64,000 nucleotides of DNA from Eubacterium sp. (GCA_017433295.1 JAFRHL010000022.1:1-64000); one strand, 5' to 3'. Positions 26,316 to 34,694 are shown, counted from the stretch's first letter. The notes: generated from the letters alone by a model not told the origin. Program-made: numbers and translations.

Positions 26316-27737
26316 ATGGCTATCAGTACAGATGTTTTAACATCCTATAAGGTTATAGATGAGGCGGCTGTGGACGCCCTGCTGGCAAAAGAGATCGTCG
26401 CCAACAATAAGAAAATTGTTGTCCTGGATGATGATCCCACCGGTGTGCAGACAGTGCATGACATTTCCGTATACACCAATTGGGACAAGGACAGCATCAA
26501 GATGGGATTTGAGGAGGAGAATAATCTCTTCTATATTATGACCAATTCCCGGGGCTTTACGGCAGAGCAGACCACAAAGGCCCATCATGAGATCGCCGCA
26601 GTGGTTGACGAAGTTGCCAAAGAGACCGGGAAGGAGTACATTTTCATAAGCAGAAGCGATTCCACTCTCCGGGGACATTATCCTCTTGAGACAGAGCTCC
26701 TTAAGGCAGATTACGAGAAGTATACCGGTGCCAAGATCGATGGTGAGATCCTTTGTCCCTTCTTTAAGGAAGGCGGGCGTTTCACCATTGACAATGTGCA
26801 TTATGTAAAATACGGTGATGAGCTTGTTCCTGCCAATGAGACCGAGTTCGCAAAGGATAAGACCTTCGGATATACCGCGGCCACCATGCCGGAATACGTG
26901 GAGGAGAAGACAAAAGGCCAGTACAAGGCGGCGGATGTGACCTGCATCTCCCTGGAAGATATCCATGATGTGAATATCGATAAAATTGAAGAACAGTTGA
27001 TGAATGTAAAGGATTTCAATAAAATCATCATCAACTCAGTGGATTATGCAGACATCAAGGTCTTCTGTGTAGCCCTTTATCGCGCCATGGCCAAAGGCAA
27101 GGTATTTATGATGCGTACCGCGGCCGGTATTGTTAAGGTGATGGGCGGGGTAACAGACCAGCCTCTTTTAACCAGAGAACAGATGGTTGTGAAGGAAACC
27201 AGCAATGGCGGCATCATCGTAGTGGGCTCCCATACGGATAAGACTACAAAACAGGTTGAATGCTTAAAAGAATTCAAGGATATTGAGTTTATCGAGCTGG
27301 ATGCGACCCTTGTAAAGGATGACGCGGCCTTTGAAGCGGAAGTTGCCCGTTGTCTGGCAAAAGAAGAAGAGTGCATCAGGGCCGGTAAGACCGTATGCTG
27401 TTATACCACCCGTGCTCTTATCACCGCTGATACAGGAGATAAGGAGGATGAACTCCGTCTCTCCGTGAAGATCTCCGATGCCGTTCAGTCCCTGGTAGGC
27501 AGACTGACCGTGACGCCGGCCTTTGTTATCGCGAAAGGTGGCATCACCTCCAGTGATGTGGGAACCAAGGCTCTGGCAGTGAAGAAGGCAAATGTTTTAG
27601 GACAGATCAAGCCGGGTATCCCCGTATGGCAGACCGGTCCGGAGAGCAAATTCCCCCAGACACCTTATGTGATCTTCCCGGGCAACGTCGGAGAGATCAG
27701 CACATTAAAAGAGGCTGTTGAAGTCCTGACAAAATAA
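26316..27737 (+). CDS. Four-carbon acid sugar kinase family protein (DUF1537/OtnK type)
   Basis: 473 residues. The N-terminal sugar-binding domain contains VVLDDDPTGVQTVHDISVYT and FISRSDSTLRGHYPLETELL, the signature motifs of the family. The C-terminal nucleotide-binding domain has GGIIVVGSHTDKTTKQVE and ends with IAKGGITSSDVGTKALAVKK and IPVWQTG. Members phosphorylate D-threonate, D-erythronate or 3-oxo-tetronate. Ribosome site AGGAGG. It belongs in an operon with the upstream dehydrogenase. The OtnI isomerase and OtnC decarboxylase of the full route are not in the window. Confidence 0.9.
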   Translation: MAISTDVLTSYKVIDEAAVDALLAKEIVANNKKIVVLDDDPTGVQTVHDISVYTNWDKDSIKMGFEEENNLFYIMTNSRGFTAEQTTKAHHEIAAVVDEVAKETGKEYIFISRSDSTLRGHYPLETELLKADYEKYTGAKIDGEILCPFFKEGGRFTIDNVHYVKYGDELVPANETEFAKDKTFGYTAATMPEYVEEKTKGQYKAADVTCISLEDIHDVNIDKIEEQLMNVKDFNKIIINSVDYADIKVFCVALYRAMAKGKVFMMRTAAGIVKVMGGVTDQPLLTREQMVVKETSNGGIIVVGSHTDKTTKQVECLKEFKDIEFIELDATLVKDDAAFEAEVARCLAKEEECIRAGKTVCCYTTRALITADTGDKEDELRLSVKISDAVQSLVGRLTVTPAFVIAKGGITSSDVGTKALAVKKANVLGQIKPGIPVWQTGPESKFPQTPYVIFPGNVGEISTLKEAVEVLTK

Positions 27738-27792
27738 ACTGTAGAATTCTGATTAAATATATGTGGACAGAATAATAATCTGTCAAATCAAA

Positions 27793-27821
27793 TTGACTGT
27801 ATAAAATGTGTATAGTATAAT
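27793..27821 (+). promoter_or_regulatory. Promoter of the cyclase-family gene
   Basis: TTGACT (27793-27798) and TATAAT (27816-27821) with 17 bases between. The gene starts about 40 bases after the -10, so it can be transcribed apart from the kinase operon. Confidence 0.75.
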
Positions 27822-27862
27822 TTAATTAACTATAAATAATTAATAAACAGGAGGGCGTTACT

Positions 27863-28552
27863 ATGTTTATGTTTTTATCTCACATTCTGGATCCTGACGG
27901 ATATGCATGGCCAGGTGAACCGGTTGTTTCCACAAGACAGTGCACAGATGTTTCAGATGACTGTCCGTTCTGCAGCTTTGAATCCACACTGCCTAACCAC
28001 TGCGGTACTCATATGGATGCTCCCCGTCATTTCGTAAAGGACGGTATCAGCATCAATGAACTGCCCATTGAGTATTTCTGCCATACAGAAGTAGCACTCC
28101 TTGAGATCCCCAAGGGACCGGCCCAGGGCATTTACAAAGAAGATCTGGAGCCCTATGCAGATATTCTTTCCAAGGTTTCCTTTGCTCTGATCCGTACCGG
28201 TATGGAGCAGTATCGTGAGACCGATCAGAATACCTATCAGAACGAAGGCGCTTATATTGCACCCAGCGCAGGCGACTATCTGACAGAGAACTTCCCGAAT
28301 CTTAAGGGAATCGGAATGGACTTCCTGGCCATCGGCTCCGCATCCGCTTCCTGCCCGGAAGGCGAGCTTCCGCCGGATTGCCATCGTCACATCCTTGGAT
28401 ATTACACAGGCAAGTTCTGTACGGGCGTAGAAGATATGCACCTGTCCGAGATCCCCAAGGGCGCCAAGATCAAGAGATTCATCAATGCTCCTCTCAGGAT
28501 CAAGGGCCTTGATTCCAGCCAGGTTGTCTGCATCGCAGAAATCGAGGATTAA
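27863..28552 (+). CDS. Cyclase family (kynurenine-formamidase-like) metal-dependent hydrolase
   Basis: 229 residues. The metal-binding motif reads PNHCGTHMDAPRHF (near 47-60), fitting the H-x-G-T-H-x-D-x-P-x-H-F pattern of the cyclase/KynB family. The later DCHRHILGY and FLAIGSASASCP match the family's C-terminal active-site region. KynB cleaves N-formylkynurenine, but other members act on lactones, isatin or cyclic amides. Next to acid-sugar genes a lactone or sugar-acid derivative is plausible, but this is inference. Site AGGAGGG. A bidirectional terminator follows. Confidence 0.87.
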   Translation: MFMFLSHILDPDGYAWPGEPVVSTRQCTDVSDDCPFCSFESTLPNHCGTHMDAPRHFVKDGISINELPIEYFCHTEVALLEIPKGPAQGIYKEDLEPYADILSKVSFALIRTGMEQYRETDQNTYQNEGAYIAPSAGDYLTENFPNLKGIGMDFLAIGSASASCPEGELPPDCHRHILGYYTGKFCTGVEDMHLSEIPKGAKIKRFINAPLRIKGLDSSQVVCIAEIED

Positions 28553-28609
28553 TTATCTGCCGCAGAGCTGACGCACAATCGGCGCAGTCGGCCGGAAGCG
28601 GACTAATAG

Positions 28610-28642
28610 AAAAAGTGAACGTCGAGATGACGTTCACTTTTT
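28610..28642. terminator. Bidirectional terminator between the cyclase and GntR genes
   Basis: AAAAAGTGAACGTC (28610-28623) and GACGTTCACTTTTT (28629-28642) form a 14-bp stem with a 5-base loop and T/A-rich flanks on both strands. It serves the two convergent genes; the regulator's last codons lie inside it. Confidence 0.88.
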
Positions 28643-29293
28643 TATGAGCTTCAGATTAATCTTCTGGGCAATATCAAGATGATATTTGATCAGTTCCTCC
28701 AGTTCGGAAAGCTTCTGTTCCTTCACCATCCAGAGAATCTGCCGGTGTTCCTTTACAGTTTCTTCCATCCGCCCTTCCTGGAGAAAGGAAGTGGCTGTCT
28801 GCCAGAAGATCCGGTACATAAAGCGCCGGTAGATTTCAAGCATGGATGCGTTGCCCACAAACTGGACAACACTTCGATGGAATTCATAATCCTTTCGGGC
28901 AAAATCTTCATTGTTGTGACTTGTGGCTATGATTCCTTCCTGACTGTTTACCTTTCCGGACAGCTTGGTATAATATTCCTGCCCTCTCTCTGTATCCAGA
29001 TGGATAGAAAGCTCTTTGAAGCAGTAGGTTTCCAGGGCGAATCGAAGCTGATATGTCTCAATGATATCTTCCTGTGTCATCTTATGCAGGGTAAAACCCT
29101 TACTGGGGAAAATATCTATATACCGTTCCTGCTCCAGCCGGAGTACAGCATCCCGGAAGGGCGTACGCGACACACCGGCTTCCCGGGCCATTTTGTTAAG
29201 AGAATAGTATTCTCCCTCCGTTAACTTTCCGTCTTTTATCAACCCGATCAGATGATCATATGCAATTGATTGAAGCATTTGTGTTTCTTTCAT
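28634..29293 (-). CDS. GntR-family transcriptional regulator (FCD/FadR subfamily)
   Basis: 219 residues. An N-terminal winged helix-turn-helix (LTEGEYYSLNKMAREAGVSR and TPFRDAVLRLEQERYIDIFP) is followed by an all-helical FCD effector domain (from about 75). The FCD part contains ETYCFKELSIHL, HNNEDFARKDYEFHRSVVQF and a C-terminal VKEHRQILWMV, which carry the family's metal or ligand-binding Asp/His residues. It is convergent with the acid-sugar genes and probably controls them through TATACCGGTATA or similar sites, responding to a sugar acid. Site GGGAG before ATG. Confidence 0.9.
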   Translation of the reverse strand: MKETQMLQSIAYDHLIGLIKDGKLTEGEYYSLNKMAREAGVSRTPFRDAVLRLEQERYIDIFPSKGFTLHKMTQEDIIETYQLRFALETYCFKELSIHLDTERGQEYYTKLSGKVNSQEGIIATSHNNEDFARKDYEFHRSVVQFVGNASMLEIYRRFMYRIFWQTATSFLQEGRMEETVKEHRQILWMVKEQKLSELEELIKYHLDIAQKINLKLIKK

Positions 29294-29326
29294 GATAGTA
29301 AAACTCCCGGCCAGACCTGTGTTGAA

Positions 29327-29372
29327 ATGATAATCATAATATATTTTACCTTATCACTGAAAAAGTTGTCAA
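29327..29372 (-). promoter_or_regulatory. Promoter and ATGATAATCAT operator of the GntR-family gene
   Basis: On the minus strand TTGACA (29367-29372) and TAAAAT (29343-29348) are 18 bases apart. Just downstream lies ATGATAATCAT (29327-29337), a perfect 5-bp inverted repeat around one base and a likely autoregulatory site. Confidence 0.6.
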
Positions 29373-29564
29373 TCATCAATATTCTGCTTTTTGGTAAGAC
29401 GATCCCAATCCTGATCCGGCTGAATGCGTATTAACCGAAATCACCATTCACGAAAAACATGCCTCTGTGATTGAAAACAATACACACAACTTAACTACAA
29501 TTTCCGATAAAAGTATAAGAAATAAATAATATTCTGAATATATACTTTTTATTAAAATAATAAT

Positions 29565-29593
29565 TGACAAAAAGGAGGTAATGGTGTAGTATA
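29565..29593 (+). promoter_or_regulatory. Promoter of the candidate structured RNA
   Basis: A perfect TTGACA (29565-29570) is followed after 17 bases by TAGTAT (29588-29593, four of six consensus) within a TATA-rich run. No coding sequence follows for 600 bases. Confidence 0.55.
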
Positions 29594-29599
29594 TAGATA

Positions 29600-30087
29600 A
29601 TAAAAGAAACGAAGAACTAAAAGAAGAAAAAAAGATGTATCCGGATATAATTGCACATCAGTTTAGGAGATTCGATTCTTGGAAATAAGGAGGACGGTCC
29701 GATGGGAACTTAAAGCAATAGATTCATATTCTGCATATGACAGGTTCTTAACAGGAGGTTATGAAGTGAAACTTCAGATTATTTGAGGGAGTGGTTTCGT
29801 TCCATAATTCGGTGGAGATCTGAACAAAGTATGATTCAGACAAAGTAAGAATCAGTTTTAACGGACGGAATGGAATCACGGTAAATAAAGAATTATTTAA
29901 CAGTAGCAGAAGCTATAAAAATAGATATCAAAATTTCTGAATGACGGACCGTTGGGACGTTAAGTGATAGATATTAAAGGTTAATAATTCAAAATCTATG
30001 AAAGCGAAGGTGTATTAAATGAAATTAAAGGAAATTCATTTATAAGCACTACCTGATATGATAAATAAATCAGGTAGTGCTTTTTTT
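29600..30087 (+). ncRNA. Candidate large structured noncoding RNA (about 490 nt)
   Basis: No ORF longer than a few codons exists here, yet the region is bounded by a TTGACA promoter and a 14-bp-stem terminator. Hairpins read by eye: TCATAT/ATATGA (29724-29740), TGAAGT-GAA-ACTTCA (29762-29776), TGATTC/GAATCA (29832-29854), TATTAA-AGG-TTAATA nested in ATAGAT/ATCTAT (about 29965-29999) and AAATGAA/TTCATTT (about 30018-30041). GACGGTCCGATGGGAACTTAA (29693-29713) recurs as GACGGACCGTTGGGACGTTAA (29943-29963), 17 of 21 identical. ACGGTCCG (29694-29701) can also pair perfectly with CGGACCGT (29945-29952), closing a 250-nt domain. Three AGGAGG motifs are each followed by an ATG and a stop within three codons. 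Size and style recall large Firmicute RNAs such as OLE, ROOL or GOLLD, but I cannot assign it to any of them. Confidence 0.6.
30044..30087 (+). terminator. Strong intrinsic terminator of the candidate RNA
   Basis: AAGCACTACCTGAT (30044-30057) pairs with ATCAGGTAGTGCTT (30069-30082), a 14-bp perfect stem, with a run of seven T residues (30081-30087). No protein gene ends before it on this strand. Confidence 0.92.
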
Positions 30088-30206
30088 GATTTGGGCGAAG
30101 CATTTCTCCTTTACATTCAGCCGGAAGCAAAATATAATAGACCTGATTAATTCAGGCAGTTTAAAGTGATGCCTTTTCCTGCCTTGTATAATGATAGGAG
30201 TTAAAA

Positions 30207-31445
30207 ATGACAGAAAAGGAAAAAAGAGACCTGGGAATGCTGTATCTGGCCAGCCGGGATGATGAATTATGTAAAGAATATATAAAAGCCAAAGATCTTT
30301 GCTTTGAATACAATATGACTCGTCCTTCGGATAAGGGGAGGAAGGCAGAGCTTCTGGAAAGAATCCTGGGAAAAATGGGAGATAACTGTTTTATAGTGTC
30401 TCCTTTCTGGTGTGATTACGGTTATAATATTGAGGTAGGGGATAACTGCTGGATAAACCATAATTGTGTGATCCTCGATTGTGCGAAAGTAACTTTCGGT
30501 GACAATGTCTTTATCGGGCCGGACTGCGGTTTTTACACAGCGGGTCATCCTGTTGACACAGCCAGGAGAAATGCCGGTCTGGAGTTTGCCCACCCCATTA
30601 CCGTGGGAGATAATGTATGGATCGGCGGGGGAGTCCGGGTCATGCCCGGCATAAGCATCGGCAATCATTCGGTGATCGGAGGCGGCAGCACAGTGGTTTC
30701 TGATATTCCTGCCGGAGTGATAGCGGCGGGAAATCCCTGCCGGGTGATCCGGGAACTGACAGAAGAGGAAATACAAACAAAGCTGGCTGAACAATCCGAA
30801 TCCACCGATGATAAGGAAGCTTTTGATGATACCCGGCTGGGTAATCCCAGAAAACCCGAGGGAGAAGCCGGGGCCATGATGCTGGCCCGCATGAATGAAA
30901 GCCATGGCCCGGTTACAGACTGGGCACTCTCATTTCTGAATCCGGAAGGGGCCAGAAAGATTCTGGATATCGGTTGTGGTGGCGGTGCGACCATAGGAAG
31001 GCTTGCCGGGCTGGCCCCGGAGGCAATAATTACAGGTGTAGATTATTCACCTGTTTCAGTGCAGGAATCAAAAGAGTATAATACAGAACTGATTGCCGGA
31101 GGGCGGGCTGAGGTGGTGGAAGCATCCGTGGAGGAGCTTCCCTTTGCAGATGACACATTTGACCGTATTACAACGGTGGAGAGCTTTTACTTCTGGCCTG
31201 ATCCTGCCGAGAACCTGAAGGAGGTCCGCAGGGTCCTGAAGCCGGGAGGAAGGTTTTATCTGATTGCGGATATCTATGGAAAGGCCGGACTGGATCAGGC
31301 CATCCTTGACAACATAGATTTGTATGATTTATTTAACCCTTCAAAAGAAGAATTCCTTATCCTGTTTCGGAATGCCGGATTTATAGCCGTGAAGATCCAT
31401 GTGAAGGAAGGAACGGACTGGATCTGTGTGGAAGGAATAAAATAA
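30207..31445 (+). CDS. Fusion of a sugar O-acetyltransferase and a SAM methyltransferase
   Basis: 412 residues. Residues 1-190 are a maltose/galactoside O-acetyltransferase-type left-handed beta-helix. They include the N-terminal MLYLASRDDELCKEYIKAKD helix, hexapeptide repeats such as ITVGDNVWIGGGV, the catalytic-type TAGHPVD His, and GNPCRVIREL. After a 25-residue linker, residues about 215-412 form a class I methyltransferase with ILDIGCGGGATIGRL, TGVDYSPVSV, FDRITTVESFYFWPD and VLKPGGRFYLIAD. Both halves look intact in one frame with no stop. Site AGGAG. The fusion suggests sequential acetylation and methylation of one substrate, but that is speculation. Confidence 0.9.
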   Translation: MTEKEKRDLGMLYLASRDDELCKEYIKAKDLCFEYNMTRPSDKGRKAELLERILGKMGDNCFIVSPFWCDYGYNIEVGDNCWINHNCVILDCAKVTFGDNVFIGPDCGFYTAGHPVDTARRNAGLEFAHPITVGDNVWIGGGVRVMPGISIGNHSVIGGGSTVVSDIPAGVIAAGNPCRVIRELTEEEIQTKLAEQSESTDDKEAFDDTRLGNPRKPEGEAGAMMLARMNESHGPVTDWALSFLNPEGARKILDIGCGGGATIGRLAGLAPEAIITGVDYSPVSVQESKEYNTELIAGGRAEVVEASVEELPFADDTFDRITTVESFYFWPDPAENLKEVRRVLKPGGRFYLIADIYGKAGLDQAILDNIDLYDLFNPSKEEFLILFRNAGFIAVKIHVKEGTDWICVEGIK

Positions 31446-31511
31446 ATCTGATAAGAAAAAAGACCTGGTCGATCAGCTCTGATGAAAATCCACAGGGAGA
31501 AGGAGAGGACT

Positions 31512-32492
31512 ATGAGAATCGTAATCTTGGACGGTTACACCGAAAATCCCGGGGATCTTTCCTGGGACGGGATAGAACAGTTCGGGGAACTGACTGTTTA
31601 TGACAGGACTCCGCGAGAAGATGATGAGGAGATATTAAGGAGAATCGGGGAAGCCGAAATCGTTTTTACCAATAAGACATTGCTAAGTGCCAATGTAATC
31701 ACAAGGGCTCCAAAGCTCATTTATATTGGTGTGCTTGCTACGGGTTACAATGTTGTGGATGTGGAGGCTGCCCGCAGGAGGGGGATCCCTGTGACGAATA
31801 TTCCTTCATACGGCACAGGGGCGGTTGCCCAGCATACCATGGCCATGTTGTTAGAAATATGTAATCAGGTGGGACACCATGACCGGGCAGTGAAGGAAGG
31901 CCGCTGGGAGAATTCAATAGACTTCTGCTTCTGGGATACACCATTGATGGAGCTGTCAGGAAAGACCATGGGTATCATCGGATTTGGCAGGATCGGGCAG
32001 GAGACTGCCAGGCTGGCCCGGGCCTTCGGGATGAATGTTTTAGCCTGGGCCCGGCACAGGAGGCCGGAACTGGAGACAGAAACCTGTCGCTATGCGGCAG
32101 ATCTTGACGAGCTGTTTGCCCGGTCGGACGTGATTTCCCTCCACTGTCCCCTGTTCCCTGAAACAGAAGGGCTGATCTGTAAAAAGAATATTGCGAAAAT
32201 GAAGGATGGGGTGATCATCCTCAATACAGCCCGCGGCCCCATCATAAATGAAAAAGACCTGGCAGAGGCATTGAACAGCGGGAAAGTGTATGCTGCCGGT
32301 ATGGATGTGGTATCGACCGAACCCATCAAAGGGGACACCCCGCTTCTGACTGCCCGAAATTGTTTTATTACGCCGCATATTGCCTGGGCCTCCAAAGAGA
32401 GCAGGCAGCGTCTGATGGACACAGCGGTGGCAAATCTGGGAGCATTTCTGGCCGGACATCCGGAAAATGTTGTGAATCCGGGAAATGAATAA
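31512..32492 (+). CDS. D-2-hydroxyacid dehydrogenase (glycerate dehydrogenase-like)
   Basis: About 327 residues from ATG 31512, which follows GGAGAAGGAGAGG; an upstream ATG at 31482 has no such site. NAD-binding motif MGIIGFGRIGQETARLARAF (near 145-165); the catalytic Arg lies in ILNTARGPIIN, Glu in GMDVVSTEPI and His in CFITPHIAWAS. This order defines the family that includes HprA/glycerate dehydrogenase. It reduces a 2-oxoacid such as hydroxypyruvate; the exact substrate is open. Confidence 0.9.
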   Translation: MRIVILDGYTENPGDLSWDGIEQFGELTVYDRTPREDDEEILRRIGEAEIVFTNKTLLSANVITRAPKLIYIGVLATGYNVVDVEAARRRGIPVTNIPSYGTGAVAQHTMAMLLEICNQVGHHDRAVKEGRWENSIDFCFWDTPLMELSGKTMGIIGFGRIGQETARLARAFGMNVLAWARHRRPELETETCRYAADLDELFARSDVISLHCPLFPETEGLICKKNIAKMKDGVIILNTARGPIINEKDLAEALNSGKVYAAGMDVVSTEPIKGDTPLLTARNCFITPHIAWASKESRQRLMDTAVANLGAFLAGHPENVVNPGNE

Positions 32493-32541
32493 AGATGCTT
32501 GCATTTTTTTTGTAAAGCATTTAGAATATATCATTAGCGAT

Positions 32542-32589
32542 GATGCCGGTACAGGTCTGCAAAGTCCCTTGCAGACCTGTACCGGCATC
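32542..32589 (+). repeat. 21-bp perfect inverted repeat in the 5' leader of the His-rich GTPase gene
   Basis: The arms at 32542-32562 (starting GATGCCGGTAC, ending CTGCAA) and 32569-32589 (ending GTACCGGCATC) are perfectly complementary around the loop AGTCCC. The hairpin lies 13 bases before AGGAGG and has no T-tract, so it is not a simple terminator. It is a candidate leader regulatory structure or a protein-binding site. Confidence 0.88.
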
Positions 32590-32615
32590 CAAATCCATAC
32601 AGGAGGATAGATAAC

Positions 32616-33692
32616 ATGACAAAGATAGATATTATCTCCGGTTTCCTGGGAGCCGGGAAAACAACTTTGATTAAAAAATTGCTTGAAGAGGCCCTTGCCG
32701 GACAGAAGATCGTTCTCATTGAGAACGAGTTCGGCGAGATTGGAATTGACGGTGGTTTTCTGAAGGAATCCGGGATCCAGATCAATGAAATGAATTCAGG
32801 ATGCATTTGCTGTTCCCTGGTAGGTGATTTTCATGTTGCCCTTAAGGAAGTCCTTGAAAAATTTACTCCGGACCGTATTCTGATAGAGCCTTCGGGGGTC
32901 GGCAAGCTTTCCGACGTGATCAAGGCAGTGCAGAATGTGGTCGACGATGAAACGGTTGTTCTCAACAGCCATATAACGGTTGCCGATGCCATGCGGGCAA
33001 AGATGTACCTGAAGAATTTCGGAGAGTTCTATAAGAATCAGGTGGAATTCGCCAGCGCCATCATATTAAGCCGTACCCAGAATGTGAAAGAAGACAAACT
33101 GGACAAAGTTGTTGAACTTCTTCGTGAAATAAACGATAAATCACCCATCGTTACCACACCCTGGGATGAATTAACAGGAGAACAGCTCCTTTCTGTGATG
33201 GAAGGAGAGAATGATTTTGCGGCAGAGCTTCTGGAAGCCGCGCAGATATGCCCGGAATGCGGCCATCACCATCATGAGGGGGAGTGCTGTGACCATGAGC
33301 ATCATCACCATGCTCATGAGGACCACGAGCATCATCATGAGCATCATCACGATCATGAGGAACATGGCCATCACCATCACCATCATCACGGCCATGACCA
33401 TCACCATGCAGATGAGATATTTACCAGTTGGGGCAGGGAAACTCCCAGGAAGTACTCAGAAGAAAAAATCCGGCAGATCCTTTCTGTTCTTGCAAAGGAA
33501 GAGGATAATGAGTATGGTGTGATTTTAAGAGCCAAGGGAATTGTACCGGAAGAGAATGGTAAATGGATCCATTTTGACCTGGTTCCCGGGGAGGAAGAGC
33601 TGCGATACGGTACTGCCGATTATACCGGAAGGATCTGTGTTATCGGCGCGGAACTTAAGGAAGATAAACTGGCAGAGCTTTTTGGACTTTAA
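32616..33692 (+). CDS. CobW/YciC-type G3E GTPase with His-rich metal-binding insert
   Basis: 358 residues. Walker A is ISGFLGAGKTTLIKKLL; ENEFGEIGIDGG and the metal motif SGCICCSLVG (Cys-x-Cys-Cys) follow, and then ILIEPSGVGKLSDV. Residues about 215-270 form an extreme His/Asp/Glu-rich stretch with over 30 histidines, including HHHHHHHGHDHHH. A CobW C-terminal domain (from about 280) closes the protein. G3E GTPases load Zn, Co or Ni onto target proteins; the His-rich insert suggests a metal store or sensor, most likely zinc. Site AGGAGG, preceded by the hairpin at 32542. It is followed after 21 bases by a second G3E GTPase. Confidence 0.92.
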   Translation: MTKIDIISGFLGAGKTTLIKKLLEEALAGQKIVLIENEFGEIGIDGGFLKESGIQINEMNSGCICCSLVGDFHVALKEVLEKFTPDRILIEPSGVGKLSDVIKAVQNVVDDETVVLNSHITVADAMRAKMYLKNFGEFYKNQVEFASAIILSRTQNVKEDKLDKVVELLREINDKSPIVTTPWDELTGEQLLSVMEGENDFAAELLEAAQICPECGHHHHEGECCDHEHHHHAHEDHEHHHEHHHDHEEHGHHHHHHHGHDHHHADEIFTSWGRETPRKYSEEKIRQILSVLAKEEDNEYGVILRAKGIVPEENGKWIHFDLVPGEEELRYGTADYTGRICVIGAELKEDKLAELFGL

Positions 33693-33713
33693 AGGATTGC
33701 TGAGGGGATAGAA

Positions 33714-34694
33714 ATGCCTGGAAAAAAGAAACTGGAAATACCTGTATATCTGTTTCTGGGGTTCCTGGAGAGCGGGAAAACAACGTTTATTCAGGATACT
33801 TTGGAGGAAGATTATTTTAATGACGGACAGAGGACTCTACTATTTGCCTGCGAAGAAGGGCTTACCGAGTATGATGAAGATCTGATGAAGGCTTCCAATA
33901 CCACATTGATCCAAGTGGAGGACGAGGAAGAATTTACTGCGGATTTCATTACCGGAAAAGTCATCCAGTACTATCCTGACCGGGTGATCATAGAATATAA
34001 TGGTATGTGGATGGTCAACCGGCTGTTTGAAACTCTGGAGGATACTCCCCTCCTGGTATTCCAGACCATTATGACCGTAAATGCTGAGACCTTTGACTTA
34101 TATATGAACAATATGCGTTCATTGGCCGTGGAAATGTTTAAGATTGCCGAGATGGTGGTGATCAACCGCTGCCGTGAAGAGTCTCCCCGGGCCACATGGC
34201 GCAGGAGTATAAAAGCTGTAAACCGGCGGGCCCAGGTTATGTTTGATTTCGCGGATGATGTGGAGGAGATCGGTGATGAGGACCCGGATGCTGCTCTGCC
34301 CTATGATCTGGAGTCCGACGAGATCGTGCTGGAAGACGAAGACTATGGTATCTGGTTTGTGGATATCATGGAACGGCCGGAAGCTTATGCCGGAAAGACC
34401 ATTACCATGAAGGCTCACATTTTCAAGTCCATCCGTCTGCCCAAAGGATGCTTCGTGCCGGGACGCCATGCCATGACCTGCTGCGCCGATGATATTCAGT
34501 TTATCGGTTATATTTGTCATACCAATCATGCCAAATCGTCTACCATCAAGAAGATAAAAAATCAGATGTGGGCCATGGTGACAGCAGAGATCCGCATAGA
34601 ATATAATGCGGAGTACGGTGAGGAAGGGCCTGTTCTTTATGCGAAGCGGATAGAAGCAGCAGAAAAACCTGACGAAGAGCTGGTTTACTTCTGA
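33714..34694 (+). CDS. G3E-type GTPase fused to a TIGR03943/DUF1980-like C-terminal domain
   Basis: 326 residues. The P-loop reads YLFLGFLESGKTTFIQD, then EGLTEYDEDL, VIIEYNGMWMV and VVINRCREE, a diverged CobW/G3E domain that lacks the Cys-x-Cys-Cys metal motif of its neighbour. After an acidic linker (residues about 180-215), YGIWFVDIMERPEAYAGKTI followed by PGRHAMTCCADDIQFIGYIC resembles the C-terminal part of TIGR03943 (YcgQ-type) proteins linked to zinc permeases. Pairing with the His-rich GTPase suggests a metal-homeostasis pair. Domain assignment of the tail is from pattern memory. Confidence 0.8.
   Translation: MPGKKKLEIPVYLFLGFLESGKTTFIQDTLEEDYFNDGQRTLLFACEEGLTEYDEDLMKASNTTLIQVEDEEEFTADFITGKVIQYYPDRVIIEYNGMWMVNRLFETLEDTPLLVFQTIMTVNAETFDLYMNNMRSLAVEMFKIAEMVVINRCREESPRATWRRSIKAVNRRAQVMFDFADDVEEIGDEDPDAALPYDLESDEIVLEDEDYGIWFVDIMERPEAYAGKTITMKAHIFKSIRLPKGCFVPGRHAMTCCADDIQFIGYICHTNHAKSSTIKKIKNQMWAMVTAEIRIEYNAEYGEEGPVLYAKRIEAAEKPDEELVYF

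Noticed and set aside
29600-30087. Naming the candidate RNA as ROOL, OLE or GOLLD
   Set aside because: Size and promoter/terminator framing fit, but I cannot match a diagnostic motif of any one class by eye.
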